DNA from: Xenorhabdus doucetiae
GTDB taxonomy: Bacteria > Pseudomonadota > Gammaproteobacteria > Enterobacterales > Enterobacteriaceae
Direction: 5' to 3'
Assembly: GCF_000968195.1 (NCBI RefSeq)
Contig: NZ_FO704550.1
Span: 1,302,001-1,366,000 of the forward strand
Length of the DNA: 64,000 nt
Notes under the pieces: model-generated
The model's database searches: none
What the model was told of the DNA's origin: nothing
The model's input: only the letters and a program-made list of their open reading frames with translations
Translations under genes and position numbers: made by a program
Shown: piece after piece, positions 1-10,800 of the stretch
Numbering within the stretch: the first letter of the stretch is position 1
How the letters are laid out: the number at the start of each line of letters is the position of its first letter

Positions 1-1184
1 AACACCAGACCCAGCCGTTCATCGTGGGTGGAATCTCTGGAAACGCTGAGTAATTCCCCTTCAATGGTGCCATAGCGGGTATAAGGGAACGCATCGACTT
101 TCACCGTGACGTGCTGACCGGGATAAACAAAACCGACATCTTTGTTGAGGATTTGGATTTCAGCGAGTTGGACATGCTCATCAGGCACAATCACCATTAA
201 ATTCTGGGCAGGTTGCAGCACGGCGCCAAGGGTATGGACACTCAACTGTTGAACTGTGCCGCTCACCGGCGAGCGTACCACCTCAAGTTCTTCCCGTTCC
301 TGCATTTTGGAAATTTCTTGTTTTATGACCCCTAATTGCATGACAGCCTGTTTTCTTTTCTCAAACCATTCCCGCTCTTTTTGTATTTTGACGCCCTTGA
401 AACGCGCTTCCAGACTTTGGTATTGGGTGACCAAAATACCCAGTTCGGATTTTTGTTGGGCGATCAGCCTCTCGGTTTCCAGAAATTCTTTTTCCTGCTC
501 CAGATATTCCACCTTGCTGATAACCTGCTTTTGGCTCAAGGTCTTCCGGGCCAATAAACGCTGGTTGATATTGTCACGCAGATGGGTCAAGGAGCGTATA
601 TCGCTATTGCGTGATGCTTGGGAAGCCAGATTCACGGCCATTTCCGCATGGATATTGTTAATGATGGAGTCGAATTCCTGCTTCTCATGAGCGTAATGCG
701 TCAGAATTTTTTCCTGCCTGTCCGCGGATTGCTGCTGGAAAAGTGGCAGAGACTTGGGATCATGCTGCTCAAGCAAGGCTTGATAACGGATTTCCTCTTC
801 TATCGTATAGTCGCGTTGTTCGAACAAACGCGCAATATCCTGATTGACGCCGAGCGTGTTGAGCGTCAGCAAAGGGGCACCTTTCTCAACATGCTGACCA
901 TTGGCGACATGAATCGCCATCAGGCGGCTCTGTTCGTAAGCCTGAATGATCTGGGAACGACCCGACGCGATTAAACGCCCGGTTGCGGTTGCTTGTACAT
1001 CCAGTTTTCCCAGACAAGCCCAGAGCAGCGCGATCAGAACACTGATGCTCAGCGTGATGGCCGTATAACGGGCGAACGGGGAAGGAGGTCGTTGCGACAA
1101 GGCCAGATGGGTCGGTAAAAAATCGTAATGGGGGTGGGTCGTTCGCAACCGTTTGATCCCTCTGCGCAAGATAGCCTTAAACAT
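1..1184 (-). CDS. rtxD: RtxD, HlyD-family type I secretion membrane fusion protein (3' end outside window)
   Basis: Reading the minus strand from the ATG at 1184 gives an open frame of 394 codons that runs off the left edge, so the C-terminus is missing. The protein starts MFKAILRRGIKRL and has one membrane segment at about residues 40-60 (ITLSISVLIALLWACLG). A lipoyl-like half follows (GRLIASGRSQIIQAYEQS), then a long coiled coil (about 120-310) and the second beta-barrel half (VRSPVSGTVQQL, then YPGQHVTVKVDAF). This is the standard HlyD/RtxD layout. The family bridges the inner-membrane ABC transporter to the TolC-type outer-membrane channel. Its start overlaps the end of rtxB by 8 bp, so the two are translationally coupled. 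In MARTX loci an rtxE gene usually follows; it would lie outside the window. Identification is firm for the family and strong for RtxD from context. Confidence 0.93.
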   Translation of the reverse strand, partial: MFKAILRRGIKRLRTTHPHYDFLPTHLALSQRPPSPFARYTAITLSISVLIALLWACLGKLDVQATATGRLIASGRSQIIQAYEQSRLMAIHVANGQHVEKGAPLLTLNTLGVNQDIARLFEQRDYTIEEEIRYQALLEQHDPKSLPLFQQQSADRQEKILTHYAHEKQEFDSIINNIHAEMAVNLASQASRNSDIRSLTHLRDNINQRLLARKTLSQKQVISKVEYLEQEKEFLETERLIAQQKSELGILVTQYQSLEARFKGVKIQKEREWFEKRKQAVMQLGVIKQEISKMQEREELEVVRSPVSGTVQQLSVHTLGAVLQPAQNLMVIVPDEHVQLAEIQILNKDVGFVYPGQHVTVKVDAFPYTRYGTIEGELLSVSRDSTHDERLGLV

Positions 1185-3294
1185 GGGCAGTCTCCTCCTG
1201 TTTTGTTTCTTGTTTTAGCTCTTGTTGTAACTGCCAAAGTTTCCGGTAGTGTTGGCCTTGTTGCAGAAGCTGTTGATGGCTACCTTGTTCAATGATTTGG
1301 CCTTGGTTTAAGACAATGATCCGGTCACATTGGCGCACCGTGGAAAGCCGGTGGGCAATGGTGATCACCGTTCTGCCTTGGGCAATCGCGGCCATATTGG
1401 ATTGAATGATGGCTTGTGATTCATCATCCAGTGCGCTGGTCGCTTCATCCAGGATCAAGATCTTGGGATCGGATAACAGGGTTCTGGCAATGGCCAGACG
1501 CTGCCGCTGACCGCCCGAGAGCGATTGCCCCCCTTCCGCGATCACCGTGTCATACCCCATCGGCAATTTGAGAATAAAATCGTGTGCCCCTGCCAGCTTT
1601 GCCGCCTCAATCACTGCGGATAACGGGGCATCAGGGCAGGATTGAGACAAATTCTCATACACGGTTTTATTAAACAGAAAGTTTTCTTGCAGAACGATAC
1701 CGATCTGCTGCCTGATGGCTTCAATATTAAGATGTTGCAAAGGAATGCCATCCAGCGTAATAGCGCCACTTTCCGGGGTGTAAAGCCGTAACAGCAAACG
1801 GGCAAGGGTGCTTTTTCCCGAACCGGAGGTGCCGACGACGCCCACGGTTTCCCCCGCCCGAATATCCAGCGTGAAATGGTTGATGGTGGGGGGAAGATCC
1901 GGTTGATAGCGAAAGACGATATCAGCAAATGAGATTGCCCCTTGCAATGCCACCTGATGGTTGCCTGATTGTTGCTCTGTCGGCAGGTTCAACATATCGC
2001 CCAGCTTATCAATGGCAATGCGTGAGCGGATAAATTGCCCCCAGAGTTGCACCAACTTAGACAAGGGTTGCTGGGTGTGGCTGACCATCATATTGAAAGC
2101 GATCAACTGACCAATGGTCATGTGCAGGGAAAGCACTTGTGAAGCCCCTAACCAGATAATGACCGCACTGGTCACTTTTTGTAACACCGTTACCAGATGA
2201 CCGGAACGGTTATCCCATTGCTGCACATCATAACTGGTGCTGACCATCTGCTCGGTCTGGCTATCCCAACGGCGGATAAAGCGGGGTTCAGCCGCAAGGC
2301 TTTTCAGTGTTTCGGCTCCGGCAACGGTTTCGGTCAGGAAAGAGGTATTGATGGCGGCATGAGTGAACTGTTTTTCCACCGCTTTTTCAATTTTCGGCGT
2401 CACCCACCAGGCCAGCAGGGCATAGCAGGGCAGGGTCAGCAGGAAAATCAGCGTCAGCAGGCCGGACAGTAAGCTCATGACATAAAGAAAGACAAACATG
2501 AACAGGACGTCGATACACAGGGTAAACATCGAGCCGGTTAAAAACTCCCGGATCGTTTCCAGTTCCCGTACCCGTGTCACAATCGCCCCCACTTGGCGGG
2601 ATTTAAAAAACAGCAATGGCAGGCCAAACAGGTGCCTGACCAGCTTCAACCCCAGTTTGATGTCAATCCGGTTGGCGGTATGGGCATACTGATATTCACG
2701 TAACCCCCGCAGAATGATTTCAATCAATCCGGCAGCCACCAGCCCGAAAATCAGGACATCCAATGTGGAAAGCGCCTGATGCACGAGAACTTTGTCCATA
2801 ACAACCTGCACGACCAGCGGTGAGATCAGAGCCAGAAGTTGTAGGACGAAGGAGAACAGGAGTATCTCCGCAAGGTTCTTCTTTTGCCTGACAAATTCAG
2901 GGATAAACCAGCCAATATTAAATTGGTTGCTTTTTTGTTTTATTTTTATCCACCTGCCGCTCCATAGATTGATAAATTCTTCTTTACCTAATATCTCTGG
3001 TGTTGCTTGATTGGGTTTTTGGATTAATACCCGCTGCTCATCATATTTAGCCAGAATAAAAGGTTGCCCATCGTTGCCAAACAAAATGGCAGGCAAAGAT
3101 ATTTCGCCTAACTTCTTATTTATAGAGTATTTATTTTTAATTTTAATATGGCATTCTTTTTTCAGCCTGTTTAGCGTAGAAATATAATCATCATCATTAT
3201 TTAAGTTTTTATTTGATGTGGTCGCATGGTTCTTATTAGATATCATTATTATTAAATTAATTAATGATATTGTTGTTTTTTCTATTTCATTCAT
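1177..3294 (-). CDS. rtxB: RtxB, type I secretion ABC transporter (ATPase/permease)
   Basis: A 705-codon protein of the HlyB/RtxB class. The N-terminal region (about 40-115) resembles a C39 peptidase-like domain and lacks the catalytic Cys of true C39 peptidases, as usual for RTX exporters that do not cleave their substrate. About 130-400 is the transmembrane domain. The ATPase domain has Walker A GTSGSGKST (about 484), signature LSGGQRQR (about 590) and Walker B ILILDEATSALDD (about 612). It would energise export of RtxA through RtxD and an outer-membrane channel. It is transcribed away from rtxHCA, the divergent layout of Vibrio MARTX loci. No good ribosome site precedes the ATG at 3294. 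The ATG at 3246 (MISNKNH) is an alternative start, so the first 16 residues are uncertain. Confidence 0.95.
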   Translation of the reverse strand: MNEIEKTTISLINLIIMISNKNHATTSNKNLNNDDDYISTLNRLKKECHIKIKNKYSINKKLGEISLPAILFGNDGQPFILAKYDEQRVLIQKPNQATPEILGKEEFINLWSGRWIKIKQKSNQFNIGWFIPEFVRQKKNLAEILLFSFVLQLLALISPLVVQVVMDKVLVHQALSTLDVLIFGLVAAGLIEIILRGLREYQYAHTANRIDIKLGLKLVRHLFGLPLLFFKSRQVGAIVTRVRELETIREFLTGSMFTLCIDVLFMFVFLYVMSLLSGLLTLIFLLTLPCYALLAWWVTPKIEKAVEKQFTHAAINTSFLTETVAGAETLKSLAAEPRFIRRWDSQTEQMVSTSYDVQQWDNRSGHLVTVLQKVTSAVIIWLGASQVLSLHMTIGQLIAFNMMVSHTQQPLSKLVQLWGQFIRSRIAIDKLGDMLNLPTEQQSGNHQVALQGAISFADIVFRYQPDLPPTINHFTLDIRAGETVGVVGTSGSGKSTLARLLLRLYTPESGAITLDGIPLQHLNIEAIRQQIGIVLQENFLFNKTVYENLSQSCPDAPLSAVIEAAKLAGAHDFILKLPMGYDTVIAEGGQSLSGGQRQRLAIARTLLSDPKILILDEATSALDDESQAIIQSNMAAIAQGRTVITIAHRLSTVRQCDRIIVLNQGQIIEQGSHQQLLQQGQHYRKLWQLQQELKQETKQEETAHV

Positions 3295-3394
3295 TAAATT
3301 AAATCTATTTTAAATAAAAAATCACGCTCTTGATTAAAGAGATAACCTGAAAACTAATGAGACATTTATTTTTAAATAATTTTAACAAATTTAT

Positions 3395-3498
3395 TATACC
3401 CTATAAACTTCAAACTATAGCTCACAAGGCGAAAGCCGCTTATTATCTCCCCGCAGCGTGGGAAGATAATAAATGCATCGTGAAGTACGGCAAGTATA
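3395..3498. repeat. 104-bp palindromic intergenic repeat, copy 1 of 3
   Basis: It begins TATACCCTATAAACTTCAA and ends TGCATCGTGAAGTACGGCAAGTATA with imperfect terminal inverted repeats. The internal hairpin is TTATTATCTCCCCGC / GTGGGAAGATAATAA. The same 104-bp layout recurs at 26787-26890 and 40981-41084. It resembles a MITE-like or ERIC-like enterobacterial intergenic repeat; no transposase is present. Confidence 0.8.
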
Positions 3499-3708
3499 AA
3501 AGATATTATCTGTTATCAAAGCGCCTATGGGTGTTGGTAATTGGGACAAAATGTAGAGGCTAAACAGACATTTTACTATTTATATGTTGATTTTAGCCGA
3601 TAAATGGATATATTTTTATCTAAATTAGTCGTAAATGTCGTTGGAAAATCATCTCATTTTTCGATCCAGACTTAATCGGTTCACACTCAACTTACCATTT
3701 TGTATTTA

Positions 3709-3775
3709 GGATAGTGCTTGAAGAATAATAGACCTTGAAAACGAATAGACCTTGAAAACGAATAGTGATTGAAAG
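3709..3775. repeat. 17-bp tandem repeat in the rtx promoter region
   Basis: Two exact units AATAGACCTTGAAAACG lie at 3727-3743 and 3744-3760. A degenerate third (AATAGTGATTGAAAG) follows at 3761, and a weaker unit (ATAGTGCTTGAAGAATA) precedes them. The spacing places TTGAA on nearly the same helical face every 17 bp, which suits repeated binding sites but proves none. Confidence 0.7.
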
Positions 3776-3830
3776 ATAAAGGAAAACTCAATTACTTTAG
3801 CTTAATCAGATAACCGTAGCAATAAGGTTT

Positions 3831-3873
3831 AATCATAAATGAAACTATACGAAATATGGGGTCATTTATGATT
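3831..3873. promoter_or_regulatory. 12-bp inverted repeat upstream of rtxH
   Basis: AATCATAAATGA (3831-3842) is the exact reverse complement of TCATTTATGATT (3862-3873), with a 19-nt spacer. It lies about 60 bp before the rtxH start. It could be an operator or a hairpin in the 5' UTR. Confidence 0.5.
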
Positions 3874-3881
3874 TAATCATT

Positions 3882-3912
3882 TTAATTTAATGTAATATTA
3901 ACATTAAATTAA
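3882..3912. promoter_or_regulatory. 12-bp inverted repeat just before rtxH
   Basis: TTAATTTAATGT (3882-3893) and ACATTAAATTAA (3901-3912) form a perfect palindrome around a 7-nt centre. It ends 22 nt before the probable start codon. A dyad of this type at the promoter or leader of a toxin operon is an operator candidate. Its strong AT bias would also suit H-NS binding. Confidence 0.5.
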
Positions 3913-3934
3913 TATTTATTTAATGGATAATGCT

Positions 3935-4300
3935 ATGTCTGAAAAATTTGTTCAAACCGTCTCAAGTGTTAATTATAACAAAGGCGTATTCTCGCTTTAT
4001 TTTGTCGGGCAAGAGCCTAATCGCATGGCGAGTGGTATGCTGGCAGAGAATGATCAGGAATTACAGTTAAAACAAGTTATCCATATGCCGGCTTCTGGTT
4101 TTATGTATATGGTTTCTATGGTTAAAAGTATGCTTGAAGATCCCAGAATGGAAGCTGAAATCAGCAAACTGATTGCCGCGGGCTTTTTACCTGTGCCTGA
4201 GGCTAATGAAGGTGAAAAACCGGTTACAGCAGAAGCGGCAGTTGCAGAAACCGCTGAACCGAAAAAACGTTCACCACGCCATTCTGAAACAGCAAAATAA
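3935..4300 (+). CDS. rtxH: RtxH, conserved MARTX-locus protein of unknown function
   Basis: A small protein (121 codons from the ATG at 3935; 125 from the ATG at 3923) beginning MSEKFVQTVSSVNYNKGVFSL. I prefer the second ATG because GGA at 3925-3927 sits 7 nt before it. It has no signal peptide or membrane segment. The first about 85 residues are compact, and the tail (about 90-121) is rich in Ala, Glu, Pro and Lys and looks disordered. Position and size match rtxH, the conserved hypothetical gene that opens rtxHCA in Vibrio. Its role is not established. It sits 34 bp before rtxC and should be cotranscribed. The name rests mainly on context. Confidence 0.8.
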   Translation: MSEKFVQTVSSVNYNKGVFSLYFVGQEPNRMASGMLAENDQELQLKQVIHMPASGFMYMVSMVKSMLEDPRMEAEISKLIAAGFLPVPEANEGEKPVTAEAAVAETAEPKKRSPRHSETAK

Positions 4301-4334
4301 TATCAGCAAAACGTTATCAGGTAGTTGCTAACCT

Positions 4335-4796
4335 ATGGTGATCACACATCAACCGGCAACACTGAGTGCGAATGAGATACAGGCAATGATGGGTGGGGTG
4401 ATGCTGCTTTGCCAACACTCCCCCTTGCACCGACGCTATTTAGTTGCTGAATGGCAACAACGTATCTTGCCGTCATTCCAGCTTAATCAGTTTTGCTACT
4501 ACGAAGATAAACATCAACGCCCAGTTGCTTTTTGTAATTGGGCTTTTTTGTCTGACAGCAGCCGGGATGCGATCTTGGCCGGCGAACGGGAAATTTCGCG
4601 GGAAGATTGGCGTTCCGGTCAGCATATCTTTTTTCCAGAGATGATTGCGCCTTTCGGACATGCGCGTGCCATTGCCTGCGATCTTCGCCGGCGGGTTTTT
4701 GCGGCATGGAAAGGGCAAAAAGCCTGCACTGTCAGGGGAACTCTGGATGTTCACAATGACCACTGTATCCGTCGGGTGCAGTGGTTTACTGTTTAA
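4335..4796 (+). CDS. rtxC: RtxC, toxin-activating lysine acyltransferase
   Basis: A 153-codon protein of the HlyC/RtxC family, which uses acyl-ACP to fatty-acylate internal lysines of RTX toxins in the cytosol before export. Visible family motifs are SPLHRRY (residues 29-35), FCNWAFLS (66-73) and EDWRSGQHIFFPEMIAPFG (90-108). H32 aligns with catalytic His23 of HlyC. The position of HlyC Asp92 is occupied by Glu102 here, by my alignment from memory. Length is slightly under HlyC (170). It lies between rtxH and rtxA with short gaps (34 and 27 bp), so the three form one operon. For MARTX toxins the need for RtxC-type acylation is less clear than for pore-forming RTX toxins. Confidence 0.92.
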   Translation: MVITHQPATLSANEIQAMMGGVMLLCQHSPLHRRYLVAEWQQRILPSFQLNQFCYYEDKHQRPVAFCNWAFLSDSSRDAILAGEREISREDWRSGQHIFFPEMIAPFGHARAIACDLRRRVFAAWKGQKACTVRGTLDVHNDHCIRRVQWFTV

Positions 4797-4823
4797 TTTT
4801 TCTGCCCAATATCAGGATTATTT

Positions 4824-7800
4824 ATGGGAAAATCAGTCGGTCGTAGCTTAGCGTATACCTTTACCGGTGTATATGAAGATGATGACGATGGAAACAATAT
4901 CACTGCCATCGGTTTTGGCGGCGTCATTAATGCTTATGGCGGGAATGACTATATTGTTGTGGGTTCCCTTGCGGCAAGAGTCAATACGACATGGGGACAC
5001 GATACGATTGTCGGGGGTGCCGGGTATCTGGATATCCATGATACAGGCGGCGATCTCACGGTCAAAGGGGGAAGTGGTTACACTTCGATCAATAAGACAC
5101 AGAGCGGCCCGATAACATATGAAGGCATTTCTGGTGCGGTGAAAATCAACCATACCGGTGACAAGAGTGGCATCTTTTATTCTGGGGCAGCCGGGTACAA
5201 TAGCCTCACTCGCAAAGGTTTGCAGGGTGATATCAGCTTCAAGGGCGCAGGTGCCTACAACGAACTCTGGCATGAAACCAACCAAGGCAATCTCTCTTTT
5301 GCAGGTGCAGGTGCCGGCAATAAGATCGACCGTACCTGGTTTAACAACTACCAAGGCTCTCAGGGAAATGTGACCTTTGACGGTGCCGGCGCAGCGAACG
5401 TTATCAGTTCCAGAGTCGAGACGGGGAATATTCATTTTACCAGCGCCGGTGCCTATAACCATATTAATCGCAAGGGTAAGGCGGGAGATATTACGCTGGG
5501 CGGCGCGGGAGCGTATAACCGTGTTGAGCGTACCCGTCAGGTAAATGATGTCTACTCTGAAACCCGAGGGGATATCCGGTTTGACGGCGTTGGCGGGTAC
5601 AATAGCCTCTACTCCGATGTGGCACACGGTGATATCCATTTCACAGGTGCGGGCGGTTATAACGAAATTACCCGCAAGGGCGCAGGCAATGATTTCGGCA
5701 GTGAAGGGATAGAATATGCCAAAGCGGAAGAGGTTGTGCTGACCCATGCCACCATGAGTGGTGAATGGATTGGCGCCTCTCATCAGGTGACAGGGTTTAA
5801 ATCGGCACGGGAGCCGAACACCTACCTGTTTGCGTTTGAGGATGGGACTCATACGAAAATCAATAAGGTTAAGCTCTCCAATGATCCTGCAACCGGCAAA
5901 TTAAGATACTACTCGACGGCATGGTATAAAGTCGGGAAACATCTCAAGGGGCTGGATAAACAGGATATCTCGGCAGGGGGAGGTTTTCAGGCCGTTAACG
6001 CTGATGGTGCCTATACGTTGTCAAACCTGACGGTTGAACAACGGAAAGCCGTATCCATTGATGCTGTTGAGCAAAAACTGACGGAAAACCAATGGGTGAA
6101 TTATGGTGGTGGTGTCCTGATTAACGCCGCCGATATCACCTTGTCCGATGCCAAAATGGGCGGTTATGCCGTTTACGGGGATGGAACTAAGGTCGATGTG
6201 ACGGCGGTGAAATCCAACCGGATGCCAAACACCTATATTTATGCCAAGGCGTTTGGCAGATACAAGAAGGTGGTGGTGGTTGAACTGAGAAACGATCCCA
6301 AGACCGGCGTGCTGCAATATTTTGCGCGTCCTTGCTACAAGTTCAGTGAGCGTTCCCCGGATTTTGCCAACGAAACTTTCTCGGCTGACAACGGTTATAA
6401 CCCGATGGGAACCGGCAGCTATTCGCTGAGTGACTTGCATTATCGTGTGAATACCGAACGCACCATTTCCGCCCGTGTGTCGGATATGCATGAATATCAA
6501 GATCTTGAACTGTTCAAATCCGCCACTGACAGCGGGGAAAGTTCGGGGGATATTCATTTTATCGGCGCGGGGGCTGGCAATGTCATTAAATCCAACGTCA
6601 CGCGCGGCAATGTCACCTTTAACGGTGCGGGTATTGCCAACGTCATTCTCCATCAAGCGCAATATGGCGATTTGGATGTCAACACGGGGGGAGCCGCCAA
6701 CGTACTGGTGCGCGTGGGCGATGGCCGCTACCTGGCCCATCTGCTGGCAGTGGGCAATATCTCCATTCACAAAGGCAATGGTAACAGCCGGATCGCCATG
6801 GGCGGCGGTTTTAATACCCATACCCAAATCGGTGATGGTGATGCTTTCTGGTCTGGTATCGGTGGGGCTAATGTCCTGACCCAAAAGGGGAACGGCAAAG
6901 TTTCCTCAATACTGGCCGGCGGCGCGAATATCCTGACCAAAATGGGTGAAGGCGATCTGGAATCCGCCATGTTTGGTGGTGCCAATATTATTACCCATAT
7001 CAGCAACCATGATGCGGCTGATGCCGGCACCTCAAAGACATCGGCAGTCACCTTGGGTGGCGTTAATGTGCTGACGAAAAAGGGCAAAGGTGATGTACAG
7101 GCTGTTATGGGCGGTGGTGCCAATGTGCTGACCCATATTGGCGAGGGCAAAACCACCGGCATTATGCTGGGCGGTGCCAATATCCTGACTAAAGTCGGCG
7201 ATGGTGATACCACCGGCATCATGTTTGGTCTGGGGAATATTCTGACCCATGTCGGTAACGGCCAGACACTGGGCGTGATGGCAGGCGCAGGTAACCTCTT
7301 TACCAAAGTGAAGGATGGCACCGCGATTGCGGCCATGATCGGTGCAGGCAATATCTTCACCCATGTGGGTAACGGCAATGACTGGGCGCTGATGGGCGGC
7401 GCGGGCAATATCTTCACCAAAGTCGGTGACGGTGATGCACTGGCCTTGATGTTGGCGTTGGGTAACGTGTTCACGCAGGTGGGCGATGGCATGAGTGTTG
7501 CCCTGATGATCGCCAAAGGCAATATTGCCACTAAAGTCGGTGACGGCGATGCGCTGTCTGCCATGATTGGCAAAGGCAATGTTTTTACCCAGATTGGTCA
7601 TGGCTCCACCTTTGCCGCCATGATTGGCGGGGCGAACGTCCTGACCAAAGTGGGCACAGGTTTGACGGCGGCGCTGATGGTGGGTAAAGCCAATATTTAT
7701 ACTCACGTGATCCGTGACGATAAAGCCAGTACCAGCATCGGCTTGTTTGCGGGTACAGCCAATGTCATGACCAAAGTGGGGAATGGCACCACACTGGCCG

Positions 7801-10800
7801 CCATGTTTGGCAAAGCCAATGTCATGACCCATGTCGGTAACGGTTTGACCGGGGTATTGGCATTAGGCAAAGCCAACATCGTGACCAAAGTCGGTGATGA
7901 TTTTATGGGCGTTGTCGCGGCTTCCGAGGCCAACGTCGTGACGCATGTCGGTGATGGTACAACAGCTGCCGTGTTGGCTGGCAAGGGCAATATTCTGACC
8001 AAAGTGGGAGATGGAACCACGGTCGGCCTGTTGATTTCCAAAATCGGCAATATCATGACCCATGTGGGTAACGGCACGACGGTCGGGTTTGCCAAAGGGG
8101 ATGCCAACATCATCACCAAAGTGGGTGATGGGTTAGCCATTCATGCCGCCTGGGGCAAGGCTAACGTCCTGACCCATGCGGGTGACGGTGATCGTGATAG
8201 CTTTGCCAAAGGTGATGCAAATATCATCACCAAAGTGGGTGATGGTCAGGAAGTGACGGTCGTTCAGGGGCAAGCCAACATCGTGACCCATGTGGGTGAT
8301 GGTGATGATTACACCGGTGCCTGGGGCAAAGCTAACGTCATTACCAAAGTGGGCGATGGCCGTAATGTCGTGCTTGCCAAGGGTGATGCCAATATCGTGA
8401 CCCAAATCGGTGATGGTGACAGCTTTAACGCACTGTGGAGTCAGGGCAATGTGGTCACCAAAGTGGGTGACGGCATACAAGTCACCGCCGCCAAAGGCAA
8501 GGGCAACATCACGACAACCGTCGGCGACGGCCTGAGCGTGACAGCGGCGCATGGCGACCTGAATATCAACACCAAGGTGGGTGATGGTGTTTCCGTCAAT
8601 GTGGCGTGGGGTAAACTCAACGTTAACACTAAAGTCGGTGACGGCCTGAATGTTTCCGTCATGAAAGGTGAGGGCAACGCCAATATCCATGTGGGTGATG
8701 GCTTAAACATCCACGCCTCTTATGCCCGCAACAACGTGGCCATTCAGGTGGGGAACGGGGATTTCTATAGCCTTGCCGTGGCAAAAAGCAATACGCAGAG
8801 CGATAAACTGGGGACGCTGTTCAGCAATATCAAGCAGACCTTGCTGGGTGTGGCCGGCAGTCAGGGGATCAACTATCTGGTGAATGGCGATGATGCCAAT
8901 ACCTCAGGCACCCATAAGGGACGCGGGGCTATTGACCTGCCGGCAGTCTCTTCCCTGAATGGCTTTAAACTGACCGAAATCGGTGAAGTGACCTCGGATT
9001 TGCAAAACAGCCTGCAAGGTGCGGTGACGGGGGTTGAGTCTCCTGATCTTGGCCGTATTGAGAAGACACTCGGCAATGAAAATCACCTGAATCCAAATCA
9101 GTCACGCAACTTGATCGTCAATGGTGATTTTGAGCAAGGCACTGCGGGATGGCAGCATACCAATGGTATTGAAGCCAGCCATTCAGCTAAGGCATACGGC
9201 CTCAGTGTTGAAGGGCATGGTGAGCGAGTCAGTGAGCTTGATGTCAACGGCAACACGCATCTCTATCAGGATATTCAGAATTTGACGGCGGGTGAAGAAA
9301 TTGTCGTTAAGTTTGATTTTGCAAGACGTGTCGGCAGCTCAGCGGATAACGGGCTGGAAGTGTGGTGGAATGGCGAGGTTGTTTTTGCGGCTGCCAATGG
9401 CAATACAGAATGGCAAAACAAAGCGTTGACCTTAACGGCCAAGGCTGGCAGTAACCGACTGGAATTTTCTGGAATAGGCTTGAATGATGGCTTGGGCTAT
9501 GTTCTGGATAACGTGATTGTAACATCCGAACGATCAGACAGTGGTGTTGCTGACTATGTGCAGCAAGATCAAGCCGCGCAGAACGCCTTGCAGGATAAGG
9601 AACAGGCAGAAGCCGATCGCGAGCGTTTGGCACAGGAACGTGATAAACAACTGGACGCCATTTCGGGTACACAGGCACAACTGGAAGCCACCGATCTGGC
9701 GGCACTGAACGCAAATGGGCAAACCCAGCGTGATGCGATCCAGGGAGAAGCTCAGGCAGTGACCGATGAACTGCTGGCAAAAGCCAAGGGCTTGGAAGCG
9801 CTGGACAGCCATGCCGCCTATCATGGGAAATCCGGTCAACAGCATCGTGATAAATTTGCTCATGGGTTGTTGGAAGGTGTTCAGACCAAATTGAACAAAG
9901 CAAACGAGACGGCACGGAACCAATTAGATAACGCCCAAACAGCGGCCGCGGGGCGTCTGGGCGATATCAAAGAGGCGGTTGCCAAATCAGAAGCCGGCGC
10001 ACTCAACGCGGAACAAAACCGTCAACATGCCGAGCAGGATAGTGAAGATGCTCGTCTCCAGGCCGAAAACCGGAAAAAAGCAGCCCTCAGCGATGAACAA
10101 CGGGCTTATCAGGCGGGACGTGATGGCGAATCAGCCGCGCAAAAAGCAGAACAACGTGGTCAGCATGAAATCTCCGCGGCAGACAGCAAAACCGCGCAAG
10201 TACAACATGACGCCAAGGGTGCCAAACTGGATGGCAGTTATAAGCCGCAGCGCACAGGCGCAACCGGCAGCGGTCTGTCAGGTAACACTGATGAATCCCA
10301 CGACTCTGAAAACATTGAAAAAGCAGAACAATCCAAGAGTCGCATTAATCCTGAATCAACCGTTCAGGCTGACGGTGGGTTCAGTGAAGAATTGCACTAT
10401 TTGGATGAAGATCTGAACGAACTTGGCCATGCCAAAGAAGCCCTGAATCGTTTACAGATCAATGCAGGAATACGGGTTAAAAAATCCACACTGACCTCTG
10501 GTCATAGCGAACTATCCGTTAATCAATCGGTTAATCCACCCGCGGCTGTCGTGACTGAGTGGGTCAGAAACACACCGAAAATTTCAGGACTGGATCTCAG
10601 CGGCCTGCAAGCACTGGGCGAAGAACTTATTCGGCAAGATATTCAGCAAGAAGCCGTGAAGAGTTCAGCCACCGAATCCACTGCCGCAATCAGGGCGCAG
10701 AAAGTAGCGGATGTTTACCGTTGGCTGGATAGCGACAACGATCTGGCCAGCGAAAAATACATTCCTGTGCCGGGGTTTGATCGCGTGGATGCAGACATTC

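Larger units (their letters stand above)
3295..3934. promoter_or_regulatory. Divergent rtxBD / rtxHCA intergenic control region
   Basis: This AT-rich gap of about 640 bp separates the two divergent arms of the toxin locus and should hold both promoters. I see no convincing gene in it. It holds one copy of a 104-bp dispersed palindromic repeat (3395-3498), a 17-bp tandem repeat (about 3709-3775) and two perfect 12-bp inverted repeats (3831-3873 and 3882-3912) close to the rtxH start. In Vibrio, HlyU and H-NS control rtx promoters. Whether an equivalent binds here is inference. Exact -35/-10 boxes cannot be assigned by eye in such AT-rich DNA. Confidence 0.6.

Noticed and set aside
3357..3563. 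A 68-codon open frame in the rtxB-rtxH gap.
   Set aside because: It runs through the 104-bp dispersed repeat and has no ribosome site or similarity to a family I know.
4848..8710. Long minus-strand open frames opposite rtxA (up to 334 codons).
   Set aside because: They mirror the regular codon pattern of the MARTX repeats, have no ribosome sites and no recognisable domain.
6690..8765. Regularly spaced repeats that might be taken for a CRISPR array.
   Set aside because: The 57-bp period is a 19-residue coding repeat; the units are diverged and have no conserved direct repeat with unique spacers.
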